Assembly: GCF_016342275.1 (NCBI RefSeq) | Contig: NZ_JAEIOT010000011.1 | Span: forward strand, 1-64,000 | Source: Corynebacterium marambiense | Lineage (GTDB): Bacteria; Actinomycetota; Actinomycetes; Mycobacteriales; Mycobacteriaceae | Length of the DNA stretch: 64,000 nt | Direction: 5' to 3' | Shown: positions 43,866 to 51,534 of the stretch, in pieces | Layout of the letters: every line of letters starts with the position of its first letter | How positions within the stretch are numbered: the stretch's first letter is position 1 | Position numbers and translations under genes: made by a program | Notes under the pieces: generated by a model | The model's input: the letters and a program-made list of their open reading frames with translations, nothing else | Told to the model about the DNA's origin: nothing | The model's database searches: none

Positions 43866-45038
43866 GTGATATCAAAACACCTAGTTTTCGTCTATGGTAC
43901 GCGTCCTGAGCTTATCAAACTAGCTCCGCTAATACTGACGTCGAGGAGGAACTCGACTTTCAAAGTAACCGTCGTTAGTTCGGGACAGCAGGGTAAAACT
44001 TTAAGTGCATTAGAGAAGTGTTTTAAAATTCATCCCGATTTCGAACTTTCCATCGAGCGGCGGCAGCTTTCGTTGGTTGAACTCGCGGCGTCAATGTTCC
44101 CCTTTTTTGGAAGAGTCCTAGACGACCTTGCCGTGGATCATCCGCCAATCGATGCTGTTGTCGTTCATGGAGACACAACGACAGCATTAGTTGCAGCCCA
44201 AGTTGCAGCGTTGGATAGTATTCCGGTAGTCCATGTCGAAGCTGGATTACGTTCGTTTAACCGAAACTCACCATTTCCGGAGGAAATTAATCGGCGCATA
44301 ATTGGAGTTCTCGCAACCCTTCACCTGGCGCCAACCGAAATAGCAGCCCAGAATCTATGGGCGGAAAGGATTTCAAGGCAATCCGTTCATGTAACGGGGA
44401 ACACCATCGTCGATTCATTGAGGATGGTCGACCGAGATACTAATTTGCCAACCAATATTTCGCGAATCGTCAGTGCCCATAGGATCCTTCTAGTGACATT
44501 TCACCGACGGGAGAACTGGGCTCACCTTACTGATTTTTGCCACACGCTAAAAAATATAGCTGATAATAATCCAGATTGGCGAATTGTTTTTGTAGTTCAT
44601 ACGAACCCTAAGCTTGAGGAGACTGTTAACGCGCATTTAGGCGGCAACAAGCGTATAATTTTGCTGCCTCCGCTGCCATACCATCAGTTTGTTGCGCTAG
44701 AAAAAGCCGCTTCCATAATTATTACCGACTCCGGAGGAATTCAAGAGGAAGCCGCTATTTTGTCTAAGCCAGTCCTCTGCATACGCAGCGTCACTGAGAG
44801 GGTTGAGGCGGTTGAGGCGGGTTTTGTTCGACTAGTTGGTCTTAACTCAGCAAATATAATTACGGCCTTTCATGAAGCGGCTGCGAGAATTTCACCGCCA
44901 GCCGATGAGCATCGTGAAGTCGGATTTTCCGAATACAGTGATTGTAGCCCAAGTCAAGTGTCTTTTAAGATAATTGATAGATTTATAGAACAGAACCAAA
45001 AATCAGGGATGAGAGATTTAAATGAAAGATTGCGGTAG
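43866..45038 (+). CDS. wecB: UDP-N-acetylglucosamine 2-epimerase (non-hydrolysing)
   Basis: A 390-aa enzyme that interconverts UDP-GlcNAc and UDP-ManNAc. All family signatures are present: GTRPELIKLAP (residues 11-21), VHGDTTTALVAAQ, HVEAGLRSFN with SPFPEEINRR, FHRRENW, and TDSGGIQEEAAILSKPVL, followed by TERVEA. GTG 43866 follows AGGAAGG by about 10 nt. It overlaps wecC by 17 nt. The pair together makes UDP-ManNAcA, the sugar best known from enterobacterial common antigen and many capsules. Confidence 0.92.
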   Translation: MISKHLVFVYGTRPELIKLAPLILTSRRNSTFKVTVVSSGQQGKTLSALEKCFKIHPDFELSIERRQLSLVELAASMFPFFGRVLDDLAVDHPPIDAVVVHGDTTTALVAAQVAALDSIPVVHVEAGLRSFNRNSPFPEEINRRIIGVLATLHLAPTEIAAQNLWAERISRQSVHVTGNTIVDSLRMVDRDTNLPTNISRIVSAHRILLVTFHRRENWAHLTDFCHTLKNIADNNPDWRIVFVVHTNPKLEETVNAHLGGNKRIILLPPLPYHQFVALEKAASIIITDSGGIQEEAAILSKPVLCIRSVTERVEAVEAGFVRLVGLNSANIITAFHEAAARISPPADEHREVGFSEYSDCSPSQVSFKIIDRFIEQNQKSGMRDLNERLR

Positions 45039-46305
45039 TGAAAACTTGAGAATTTGCGTTTTGGGTCTCGGCTATATCGGTCTGCCAACGGCACTTATGT
45101 TCGCCAATGTGGGTTACCGAGTGCATGGAATGGACGTATCTTCACGGCTGATTGATGATTTAATCGCGGGTAACGTTGATTTCTCAGAGGCGGGTTTAAA
45201 TACCCTTTTCCGACAGGTCCGGCAGGAGAACAAGTTCTCAGTTTCGACCGAAGTTACTGCTGCGGACGTTTTCATTGTCGCTGTTCCAACTCCGAAAGGC
45301 ACCGGAAATCAGCCGATATTGGAACCCTTATATTCGGCCATCGATAAGGTCGTTCCTCTCCTTCGCGGAGGCGAGATTTTGATAATTGAATCAACGATAC
45401 CACCTGGTACGATTCGAAAAGTGGAAGAGAAGATTTACCATGCCCGTCCAGATTTATACAATAATGGCGGAGAGGGAAACGTTCCGAAAATAGCTTATGT
45501 TCCGGAACGTGTAATACCCGGTCGCGTGATTCAGGAAATAATACAAAACCGTCGTATTGTCGGTGTGTCATGTAATTTAGTGGGTGAAAGTGTTTCCCGG
45601 CTTTATGCCAGCTTTGTTACTGGAGGAATTGATACAGTTACGGTTGAAGTAGCTGAGTTGTGTAAGCTAGCTGAGAACTCTTTCCGAGATGTCAATATTG
45701 CATTTGCAAACGAGCTTTCGATGATTTGCGCTTCAAGAGGAATCGACGTTGATGCGGTCATTCAGCATGCCAACCTCCACCCGAGAGTGGAAATTTTGCA
45801 ACCGGGTATCGGGGTAGGGGGACATTGCGTAGCGGTCGATCCTTGGTTTTTGGCTACAGAGTTTCCTCAAGAGAGTGATCTTATTAAAACAGCGCGCAAA
45901 GTAAATACCAAGAAAACCAATTGGTGTGCCAAACGCATAGTATCGGCGATTAGCCGAAGGGGGCTCGACGAGATATATTTTTTGGGTCTGGCGTTTAAAC
46001 CAAATGTCGGCGATATCCGCGAATCCCCGGCAATACAGATAGTGCGCTTTGTCGCAGGTAATCGGCCAGATCTAAGCATCAAAGTAGCCGATCCTTACAT
46101 AGATTACATACCGCCTGAACTTAATGAGTTTCGAAATATTCAGTTTGTTGCGGCGGCCGACTTGGACCAGATTAAAGGAAATTGCTTTATCCTGGTCGAG
46201 CACCGAGATTATCAAAAATATAGCGGCGCCGATTTCCAATTTGACGATTTTCCGCCGAACTTAAATGTAATTTCCGATTGGATGTACGACTACCGTTCGG
46301 AATAG
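45022..46305 (+). CDS. wecC: UDP-N-acetyl-D-mannosamine dehydrogenase
   Basis: A 427-aa dehydrogenase oxidising UDP-ManNAc to UDP-ManNAcA. The Rossmann motif VLGLGYIGLPTA lies at residues 13-24. Catalytic Lys215 (ELCKLAENSFRDVNIA) and Cys269 (GIGVGGHCVAVDPWF) are present, and GLAFKPNVGDIRESPA is in the C-terminal domain. The VAVDPWFL variant after the catalytic Cys is typical of WecC rather than UDP-glucose dehydrogenases. The ATG lies inside the 3' end of wecB. It ends about 150 nt before the next glycosyltransferase gene, where a further promoter may lie. Confidence 0.9.
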   Translation: MKDCGSENLRICVLGLGYIGLPTALMFANVGYRVHGMDVSSRLIDDLIAGNVDFSEAGLNTLFRQVRQENKFSVSTEVTAADVFIVAVPTPKGTGNQPILEPLYSAIDKVVPLLRGGEILIIESTIPPGTIRKVEEKIYHARPDLYNNGGEGNVPKIAYVPERVIPGRVIQEIIQNRRIVGVSCNLVGESVSRLYASFVTGGIDTVTVEVAELCKLAENSFRDVNIAFANELSMICASRGIDVDAVIQHANLHPRVEILQPGIGVGGHCVAVDPWFLATEFPQESDLIKTARKVNTKKTNWCAKRIVSAISRRGLDEIYFLGLAFKPNVGDIRESPAIQIVRFVAGNRPDLSIKVADPYIDYIPPELNEFRNIQFVAAADLDQIKGNCFILVEHRDYQKYSGADFQFDDFPPNLNVISDWMYDYRSE

Positions 46306-46457
46306 ATATCCAAAATAATTTGCGTTTCCGAACGTCAGTTATTACACGTCCTTGTTATCGTATTTGAAAACTGGTACTGTTCCATATATCGGCTGTCATT
46401 AATCCTCTAACATGGTATGGATATTCTTTCGGTCGTGAATCGCCTTAGGTGGTAGTA

Positions 46458-48095
46458 ATGAGGGTCGGTAGTACGATGATGCGCAGACTATCTAATATCT
46501 TGTCACTTTCCAGCTCGATGTTATCCCGATCCATCGAGGACCCTGAATCAGTAGTTCACGTTGCTATCCAGCAGATCTATTCGAGAGTTACATACACTGA
46601 ATCGCCCAAATACTCATGGACTAGATCTGTTGTCTCAAAAAAACTTACTAATTTTTGTGATCTATTAGGTTCCGTGGGAGATAAGACGGTAGATCTACTT
46701 CCAGGTCTTTCCAGGCAGGCCGTTGAATATTGGAGAATCGGTGATATTTCGAACGCGATCTGCCATTCAAAAGGTGTCCAAAAAAAGCAATACGAAGAAT
46801 GGTACCGATTTATACTTTTTATAAACGATATTATATTTCTGTCACGGACGAGCGTTAGATGCCCATCAAATAGTCGGCACCGTCCTCTAATCTTTTTAGT
46901 AAATTCATTGCCATATTCTTCGTCGGGTTACACTCATCGAAGCCAAAAATTGCTCGCTTCCATGGTGGAATTAGATATCCCTGTTAAGGCGGTCACAAGG
47001 TTAAGCTACCCCTGTGATATTGGCTATATTCGTGCTACGGTTTCTACGCGGGTTGGTTCCATGGTTTACGAACATTTGTTGGGAAAGATCCGTCCGGTTC
47101 GACCACTTGCTCGATGTCTTGTCCAGGCGCACTCGCTGCAGGAAACTGCGGTTGGGAGCTCTGTCAGCCTAATACACGCTACAACTCCTTGGCATCATGG
47201 TGCGTCAAGTGCGTTAGTCTCTGCGTGGTTAGGTTTACCTTTTGTTTATGAAATGAGAGGGCAAATCGAAAATACTTGGCTCTCTAGGATACCGTTTGGC
47301 AATCGACACAATGCAGCCGGATCTTCTTGGTATCAACTTTCTCGTAGGGCCGAGGAATCCTTATCGAGATTCGCGTCTTCAGTCATTGTACTATCTGAGG
47401 TGCAAAAGAATGATTTAGTCGAGCGTGGTATCGCGAAGGATAAGATTTTCGTGGTGCCGAACGGTGTCGATGTTTTCAAGAGATTCCGGCCGAGTCGGGA
47501 TAGTAGCCGTACCGAGCTTGGTATTGGACCGTCCACTTGTGTCTTCGGAACCGTTTCTTCGATTGTCAAGTATGAAGGCCTCGACTTACTTGTTAAGATG
47601 CTCTCATCGTTGCCGCCTGACGGAGACTTTGTAGTACTGATTGTAGGTGATGGAGACGATTTGAAGAGGATAAGGAGCTTTGCTACAAAGCAGGGCTTAT
47701 CCGAACGTTGTATTTTTACAGGGGCGGTAGATCCTGTCGTCGCAGACCGCTATCTTCAGTGTCTCGATGTTTTTTGCATACCTCGAGTGGATTGCGAAGT
47801 AACCCGTATGGTTACTCCAATGAAAGGATTCGCGGCATTATCTTATGGAATTCCAGTCTTGGTTAGTGACCTCCCTGCGCTTAGAGAAGTTGTTCCATCG
47901 GAGTTGAACCATTGGTGTCTACCCACAGGGCGAGTCGAGGAATGGGCTAAGATGGTTTGGTATTACAGGAATGGAGTCAAAGCGGACGAAACCGAGGCTA
48001 TAGCTGGGTTTCTTGCCGATCGCACTTGGCGGCATAGCGCTGAAACTGTTCTTAGTGCTTATGACTACGCAGTCAACAGATCAAAGGATAGATAA
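46458..48095 (+). CDS. GT4-family glycosyltransferase with N-terminal extension
   Basis: A 545-aa GT-B enzyme. About 140 residues of unknown type precede the GT4 part. That begins FLVNSLPYSSSGYTHRSQKLL and contains the acceptor-domain HATTPWHHG and the donor-domain VVPNGVD, FGTVSSIVKYEGLDLLV, LIVGDGDD and IPRVDCEVTRMVTPMKGFAALSYGIPVL, the last split around the usual E-x7-E. ATG 46458 has AGGTGG 5 nt upstream; GTG 46449 is too close to it. Its TAA overlaps the next ATG (TAATG), so it is coupled to the ABC permease, suggesting a role in the exported polymer. Confidence 0.8.
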   Translation: MRVGSTMMRRLSNILSLSSSMLSRSIEDPESVVHVAIQQIYSRVTYTESPKYSWTRSVVSKKLTNFCDLLGSVGDKTVDLLPGLSRQAVEYWRIGDISNAICHSKGVQKKQYEEWYRFILFINDIIFLSRTSVRCPSNSRHRPLIFLVNSLPYSSSGYTHRSQKLLASMVELDIPVKAVTRLSYPCDIGYIRATVSTRVGSMVYEHLLGKIRPVRPLARCLVQAHSLQETAVGSSVSLIHATTPWHHGASSALVSAWLGLPFVYEMRGQIENTWLSRIPFGNRHNAAGSSWYQLSRRAEESLSRFASSVIVLSEVQKNDLVERGIAKDKIFVVPNGVDVFKRFRPSRDSSRTELGIGPSTCVFGTVSSIVKYEGLDLLVKMLSSLPPDGDFVVLIVGDGDDLKRIRSFATKQGLSERCIFTGAVDPVVADRYLQCLDVFCIPRVDCEVTRMVTPMKGFAALSYGIPVLVSDLPALREVVPSELNHWCLPTGRVEEWAKMVWYYRNGVKADETEAIAGFLADRTWRHSAETVLSAYDYAVNRSKDR

Positions 48096-49000
48096 TGGGT
48101 TTATTCGGCTTTAGTGTGTCTCGACGGACAGGTTCTAGATTTGACGTGGCTAGTAGTCTTACTTTCGAACAATATGGCCACCTCATGTCTGTTCACCGGC
48201 GGCCTCGATTGGGTAGGTATCTCGCCGAAACCTATAGGCGACGATTTTACATATGGTCTGACGCGAAATCCAAGGCGTTTAGTTTGTCCCGCGGCATGTT
48301 TTTGGGAAGAGTCTGGTTGATTTTAGCGCCAATTCTCGATGTTCTTCTATATGGATTTGTATTCGGGGTTCTATTAAAAACGTCTCGTGGCATCGAATAT
48401 TTCGTTCTATTTTTGTTTATTGGCGTAACATTTTTTCAGTTCATGGCCGGAAGCATTAACGGTGCTAGTGGGTTTATAAAAAAACGGAAGAATGCTGTTA
48501 AGGCTTTTCCCTTTCCGCGCGTGTGTCTGGTGCTAAGTCTTTTGGTACAGCGTTGTTTAGATTCGCTTCCTTCAATCGGTGTACTAATTATTGCTGTATT
48601 GATCTTTCCCGATGGGCCGGGAATCTCATACCACTGGTTGGTCGCGCCACTGGTGTGGTTCTTGATGGTGTTTTTGACCGGCGGTTTGATGCTTGTCACT
48701 TCTTGGCTTACTGAGATCATTCCAGATATGAAAACCTTGGTTAAATATGTGGTGAGATTCTGGTTCTACTCGTCTGGAGTTTTTTACAGTATAGACCGCT
48801 TTTCTGGAGGAGGTTGGGTTCATATGCTGTTGGAGCTCAATCCAGGTTCTATTATTCTATCCGCATTTAGGGACTCGCTCATCTACCAATCTTGGCCAGA
48901 CGGTGAGCGTTTGGTATTGTTGGCAGTATATAGTTTCTCCATTTTTTTTCTTGGTTTATATTTATTTTGGTCAAGAGAACCACTTTATGCGAAGGATTGA
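48095..49000 (+). CDS. ABC-2 type polysaccharide exporter permease (Wzm/TagG-like)
   Basis: A 301-aa membrane protein with about six helices after a 70-residue cytoplasmic N-terminus with an amphipathic stretch (RRPRLGRYLAETYRRRFYIW), typical of Wzm, KpsM and TagG. The helical core includes FFQFMAGSINGASGFIKKRKNAVKAFPFPR, split by the conserved coupling helix, and a late SGVFYSIDRF loop. It should form, with the following ATPase, a channel that moves the finished lipid-linked polymer outwards. The start codon overlaps the previous stop. Confidence 0.85.
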   Translation: MGLFGFSVSRRTGSRFDVASSLTFEQYGHLMSVHRRPRLGRYLAETYRRRFYIWSDAKSKAFSLSRGMFLGRVWLILAPILDVLLYGFVFGVLLKTSRGIEYFVLFLFIGVTFFQFMAGSINGASGFIKKRKNAVKAFPFPRVCLVLSLLVQRCLDSLPSIGVLIIAVLIFPDGPGISYHWLVAPLVWFLMVFLTGGLMLVTSWLTEIIPDMKTLVKYVVRFWFYSSGVFYSIDRFSGGGWVHMLLELNPGSIILSAFRDSLIYQSWPDGERLVLLAVYSFSIFFLGLYLFWSREPLYAKD

Positions 49001-49033
49001 TTGTACGATTTCGTATAATGGAGGCGACTTTGA

Positions 49034-49834
49034 ATGAGTAAGTTAGAAGGTTCGAGAATTTCGTTTGGTGTTCAAGATTTAGGTGTCCGATTCAACCCGG
49101 ACTGGGATTCTCGAACTACCTCTCGGCTAGCGTGGGGTCGAAAAAAGAAAAGGGGAGGTAGTATATGGGCCCTTAGGAACGTTAGTTTTCACGTCTGTGA
49201 GGGTGAGTCGGTAGGCGTACTAGGTCGAAATGGCTCAGGAAAGAGTACACTCCTGCGTGCTATAGCAGGCTTGCAGACTCCTACTGAGGGCGGAGTACTT
49301 GCTAGGAGTCTGCCGATGCTGTTGGGGGTTTCGGCCGCGCTAGATGGCCAGCTGTCCGGTGCTGAGAATTCGAGGCTCGGAGCCCTCGCCCTTGGAATAA
49401 GTCGTAATGATCTACCGGATGTGTTAAAGGAAATCGAAGACTTTGTTGAGTTGGGAGATGCTTTCTACCGGCCAATGGGGCAATATTCATCTGGTATGGC
49501 GGGTCGCCTCAGGTTTGCCATTGCGGCCACGGTTAGGCCAAAGATCCTTTTAGTCGATGAAGCATTGGCAACTGGTGACTCGGCTTTCCGGAAGAAATCG
49601 GAACAGAAGATGAGAACTTTAACCGGAGACGCTGGCACGTTCCTTTTGGTGACCCATAATGCAAAAATAATCGAGTCAATGTGTGAACGGGCGATTTGGT
49701 TGCATCAAGGCTCTTTAGTTGCGGATGGGGACGCCCGAACGTTAAGCCGAGCCTACCGAGACTGGTCCAGCCATCTTTCAAAGGGCCGGCCAGATTTGGC
49801 ACGGAAGGTAGAACAGCGTTTGTGGCTTTATTGA
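49034..49834 (+). CDS. ABC-2 type polysaccharide exporter ATPase (Wzt/TagH-like)
   Basis: A 266-aa ATPase. Walker A is LGRNGSGKST (residues 63-72), with a YSSGMAGRLRFAIA signature instead of LSGGQ, as usual in KpsT/TagH. Walker B is ILLVDEALATGDSAF and the switch His is in VTHNAK. A 45-residue N-terminal region contains a KKKKRGG-like basic loop. It has no C-terminal carbohydrate-binding domain of the Wzt O9a type. GGAGG sits 9 nt before ATG 49034, and TATAAT at 49014-49019 may be chance. It ends the plus-strand island genes. Confidence 0.87.
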   Translation: MSKLEGSRISFGVQDLGVRFNPDWDSRTTSRLAWGRKKKRGGSIWALRNVSFHVCEGESVGVLGRNGSGKSTLLRAIAGLQTPTEGGVLARSLPMLLGVSAALDGQLSGAENSRLGALALGISRNDLPDVLKEIEDFVELGDAFYRPMGQYSSGMAGRLRFAIAATVRPKILLVDEALATGDSAFRKKSEQKMRTLTGDAGTFLLVTHNAKIIESMCERAIWLHQGSLVADGDARTLSRAYRDWSSHLSKGRPDLARKVEQRLWLY

Positions 49835-49880
49835 GTTTACGGACTTTGTCCATGTCTCACTCGTTTATTAAGTGTTTTGT

Positions 49881-51161
49881 CTAAGTATCGTCTGAGAGCA
49901 ATTCTTCTACCACTTGTATCCATTTTTCTTCGAGATTTTCTAACTGGCTATTTTGTTGAAGCCAAATATGTCCGTTGTCTTCAACGTTGAGTTCCTCCGG
50001 GTTTTCTATAAGATGCTTCCAAATTTCGGCTAGTGATTTTGGATTCATCGGGGGAACTATACTCCCTGCATTTGATTCTGACACTATTTGGGCTGCTTCT
50101 CCATTGACGGCCGCGGTAATATGTTTTCCCGTTGCCAGTGCTTCGAACAGTTTCGACGGAACTGTATAGTTCATTGGAGTCCATGATTGTAGGTGTACCA
50201 AAATCGTGTCGCACCAGTTGTAGTGTTCAGCAATTTGGGCAAACGGTATACGGCCGATGAATTCTATAGGAAGATTATTTTCTCGTACGAGTTTCTTTAT
50301 TTGCTCAAGATGGGCTCCGCCTCCTACGATGCGAAGCTGAGGGCTGTATCCACTTTGAATTAATAGTTTAATCGCGTATGCGGCATTTTCCAGCCCCTGT
50401 GCTCGGCCTACCGTTCCAGCGTAGAGGATGCGTATTGTTTTTTTGTTTTCATTTGCTTGTTTAAGGCAGTTGGTGATTGTCGGATCAACCCCGTTTCGGA
50501 CCGATACGACCTGGCCGCGGGCTGTTTTCCGTTTAATTTGGGCCAGTGACTCGGTGGTGGTTATGATGGCCTCTGCTCGTCGGAGAATTTCGTGAAGTAT
50601 TTTTCCGGCGACCATGAGTGTTATGTGAAATGCCGCTATTTTCGCTTTTCGTTTTATTGAAACCGTACTTGGCTGTGGATCTCTCCATTCATCGAGGTAT
50701 TCGAGTATTTCAGGCCAGGCGTCTCGAAGTTCGACAACGAGAGGGGCCCTGATGAGCCGAGAGACAATATAGGCGACCGGGGCGGATGGTAGTGCGGGGA
50801 CCGTGCAGCATACTATGTCTATTGGCCGCCTGTTTCGGTGAGCATCTCTGACTGCTCTATGTGCGAATATCAGTTGAGACAACATGATGACCTTTTGGTC
50901 GTTTATTCTGCTGATAAGTGAAGGATTATGTTCCTTAAATCTGGTCCTGTAGATGTGGATGCCTTTAACGGAGTTGTCAATTGCCCCAGTTTGGTGTAGC
51001 GGATCCTCCGAAATTAGCTTTCCGCCGGGATAGTGGGGAGGGGGGCAGACGACGGTGAGCTCGTGACCAGCCTCGATGAGAGCGCTGCTGATCCATTGCC
51101 ACCGTCGCTGGACCACGCCCTGTTCGGGCTCCCAGTACTGAGAGATGAGGAGAATGTGCAT
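49881..51161 (-). CDS. GT4-family glycosyltransferase, WbuB/WcaL-like
   Basis: A 426-aa GT-B enzyme, transcribed against the rest of the island. The N-terminus MHILLISQYWEPEQGVVQRR and the PPPHYPGGKL loop are typical of WbuB-like enzymes that often add N-acetyl-fucosamine or similar sugars. The donor domain has SVRNGVDPT, ILYAGTVGRAQGLENA, LRIVGGGAHLEQI, and VPSKLFEALATGKHITAAV. ATG 51161 gives the natural start; ATG 51173 lies directly on the GGAGG and is unlikely. It is convergent with the exporter ATPase, 46 nt apart. Base composition rises at its 5' end, marking the right edge of the polysaccharide block. Confidence 0.85.
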   Translation of the reverse strand: MHILLISQYWEPEQGVVQRRWQWISSALIEAGHELTVVCPPPHYPGGKLISEDPLHQTGAIDNSVKGIHIYRTRFKEHNPSLISRINDQKVIMLSQLIFAHRAVRDAHRNRRPIDIVCCTVPALPSAPVAYIVSRLIRAPLVVELRDAWPEILEYLDEWRDPQPSTVSIKRKAKIAAFHITLMVAGKILHEILRRAEAIITTTESLAQIKRKTARGQVVSVRNGVDPTITNCLKQANENKKTIRILYAGTVGRAQGLENAAYAIKLLIQSGYSPQLRIVGGGAHLEQIKKLVRENNLPIEFIGRIPFAQIAEHYNWCDTILVHLQSWTPMNYTVPSKLFEALATGKHITAAVNGEAAQIVSESNAGSIVPPMNPKSLAEIWKHLIENPEELNVEDNGHIWLQQNSQLENLEEKWIQVVEELLSDDT

Positions 51162-51178
51162 CCCGGTTAGCATCCTCC

Positions 51179-51534
51179 GGTCGCGGTGCGACTAGAGTGA
51201 TGTATGGGGCTGGGTGAAGTGACAAGTGGGAATACCGGTTCGGGGGTGAAATGAAGCAACTGTGGACCCTTCCGGAAGCATATAGGTAATCAAAAGTGCT
51301 GGTTGGCTGTCGTTTTTATGGGGTTATTCTACCGTGTACGGCCGAATCATTCTATCTTTTGTGTAAACTGCAGTGGTTTTGGTCGTGGTTGAAACCCGGA
51401 ATCGGGGTGGGTCGTTGTCTGGTGGTCTTGGTGGAATCGACCAGGTCTCTGGAGGACTGGTCGTTGTCGGAGCATTCTGCGTTACAAGGCTTTCACAGTC
51501 ACTGGGCTTGGGCGAGGGATCGGATGGGCTCGCT
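51179..51534. other. intergenic stretch, nothing assigned
   Basis: About 350 nt between the GT4 start and the 3' end of the FtsX-type permease. Open frames exist on both strands but none resembles a known family. Probably it contains the GT4 promoter. Confidence 0.4.

Noticed and set aside
49014..49019. perfect TATAAT before the exporter ATPase gene
   Set aside because: No -35 at suitable distance and no extended -10; probably chance in AT-rich DNA between coupled genes.
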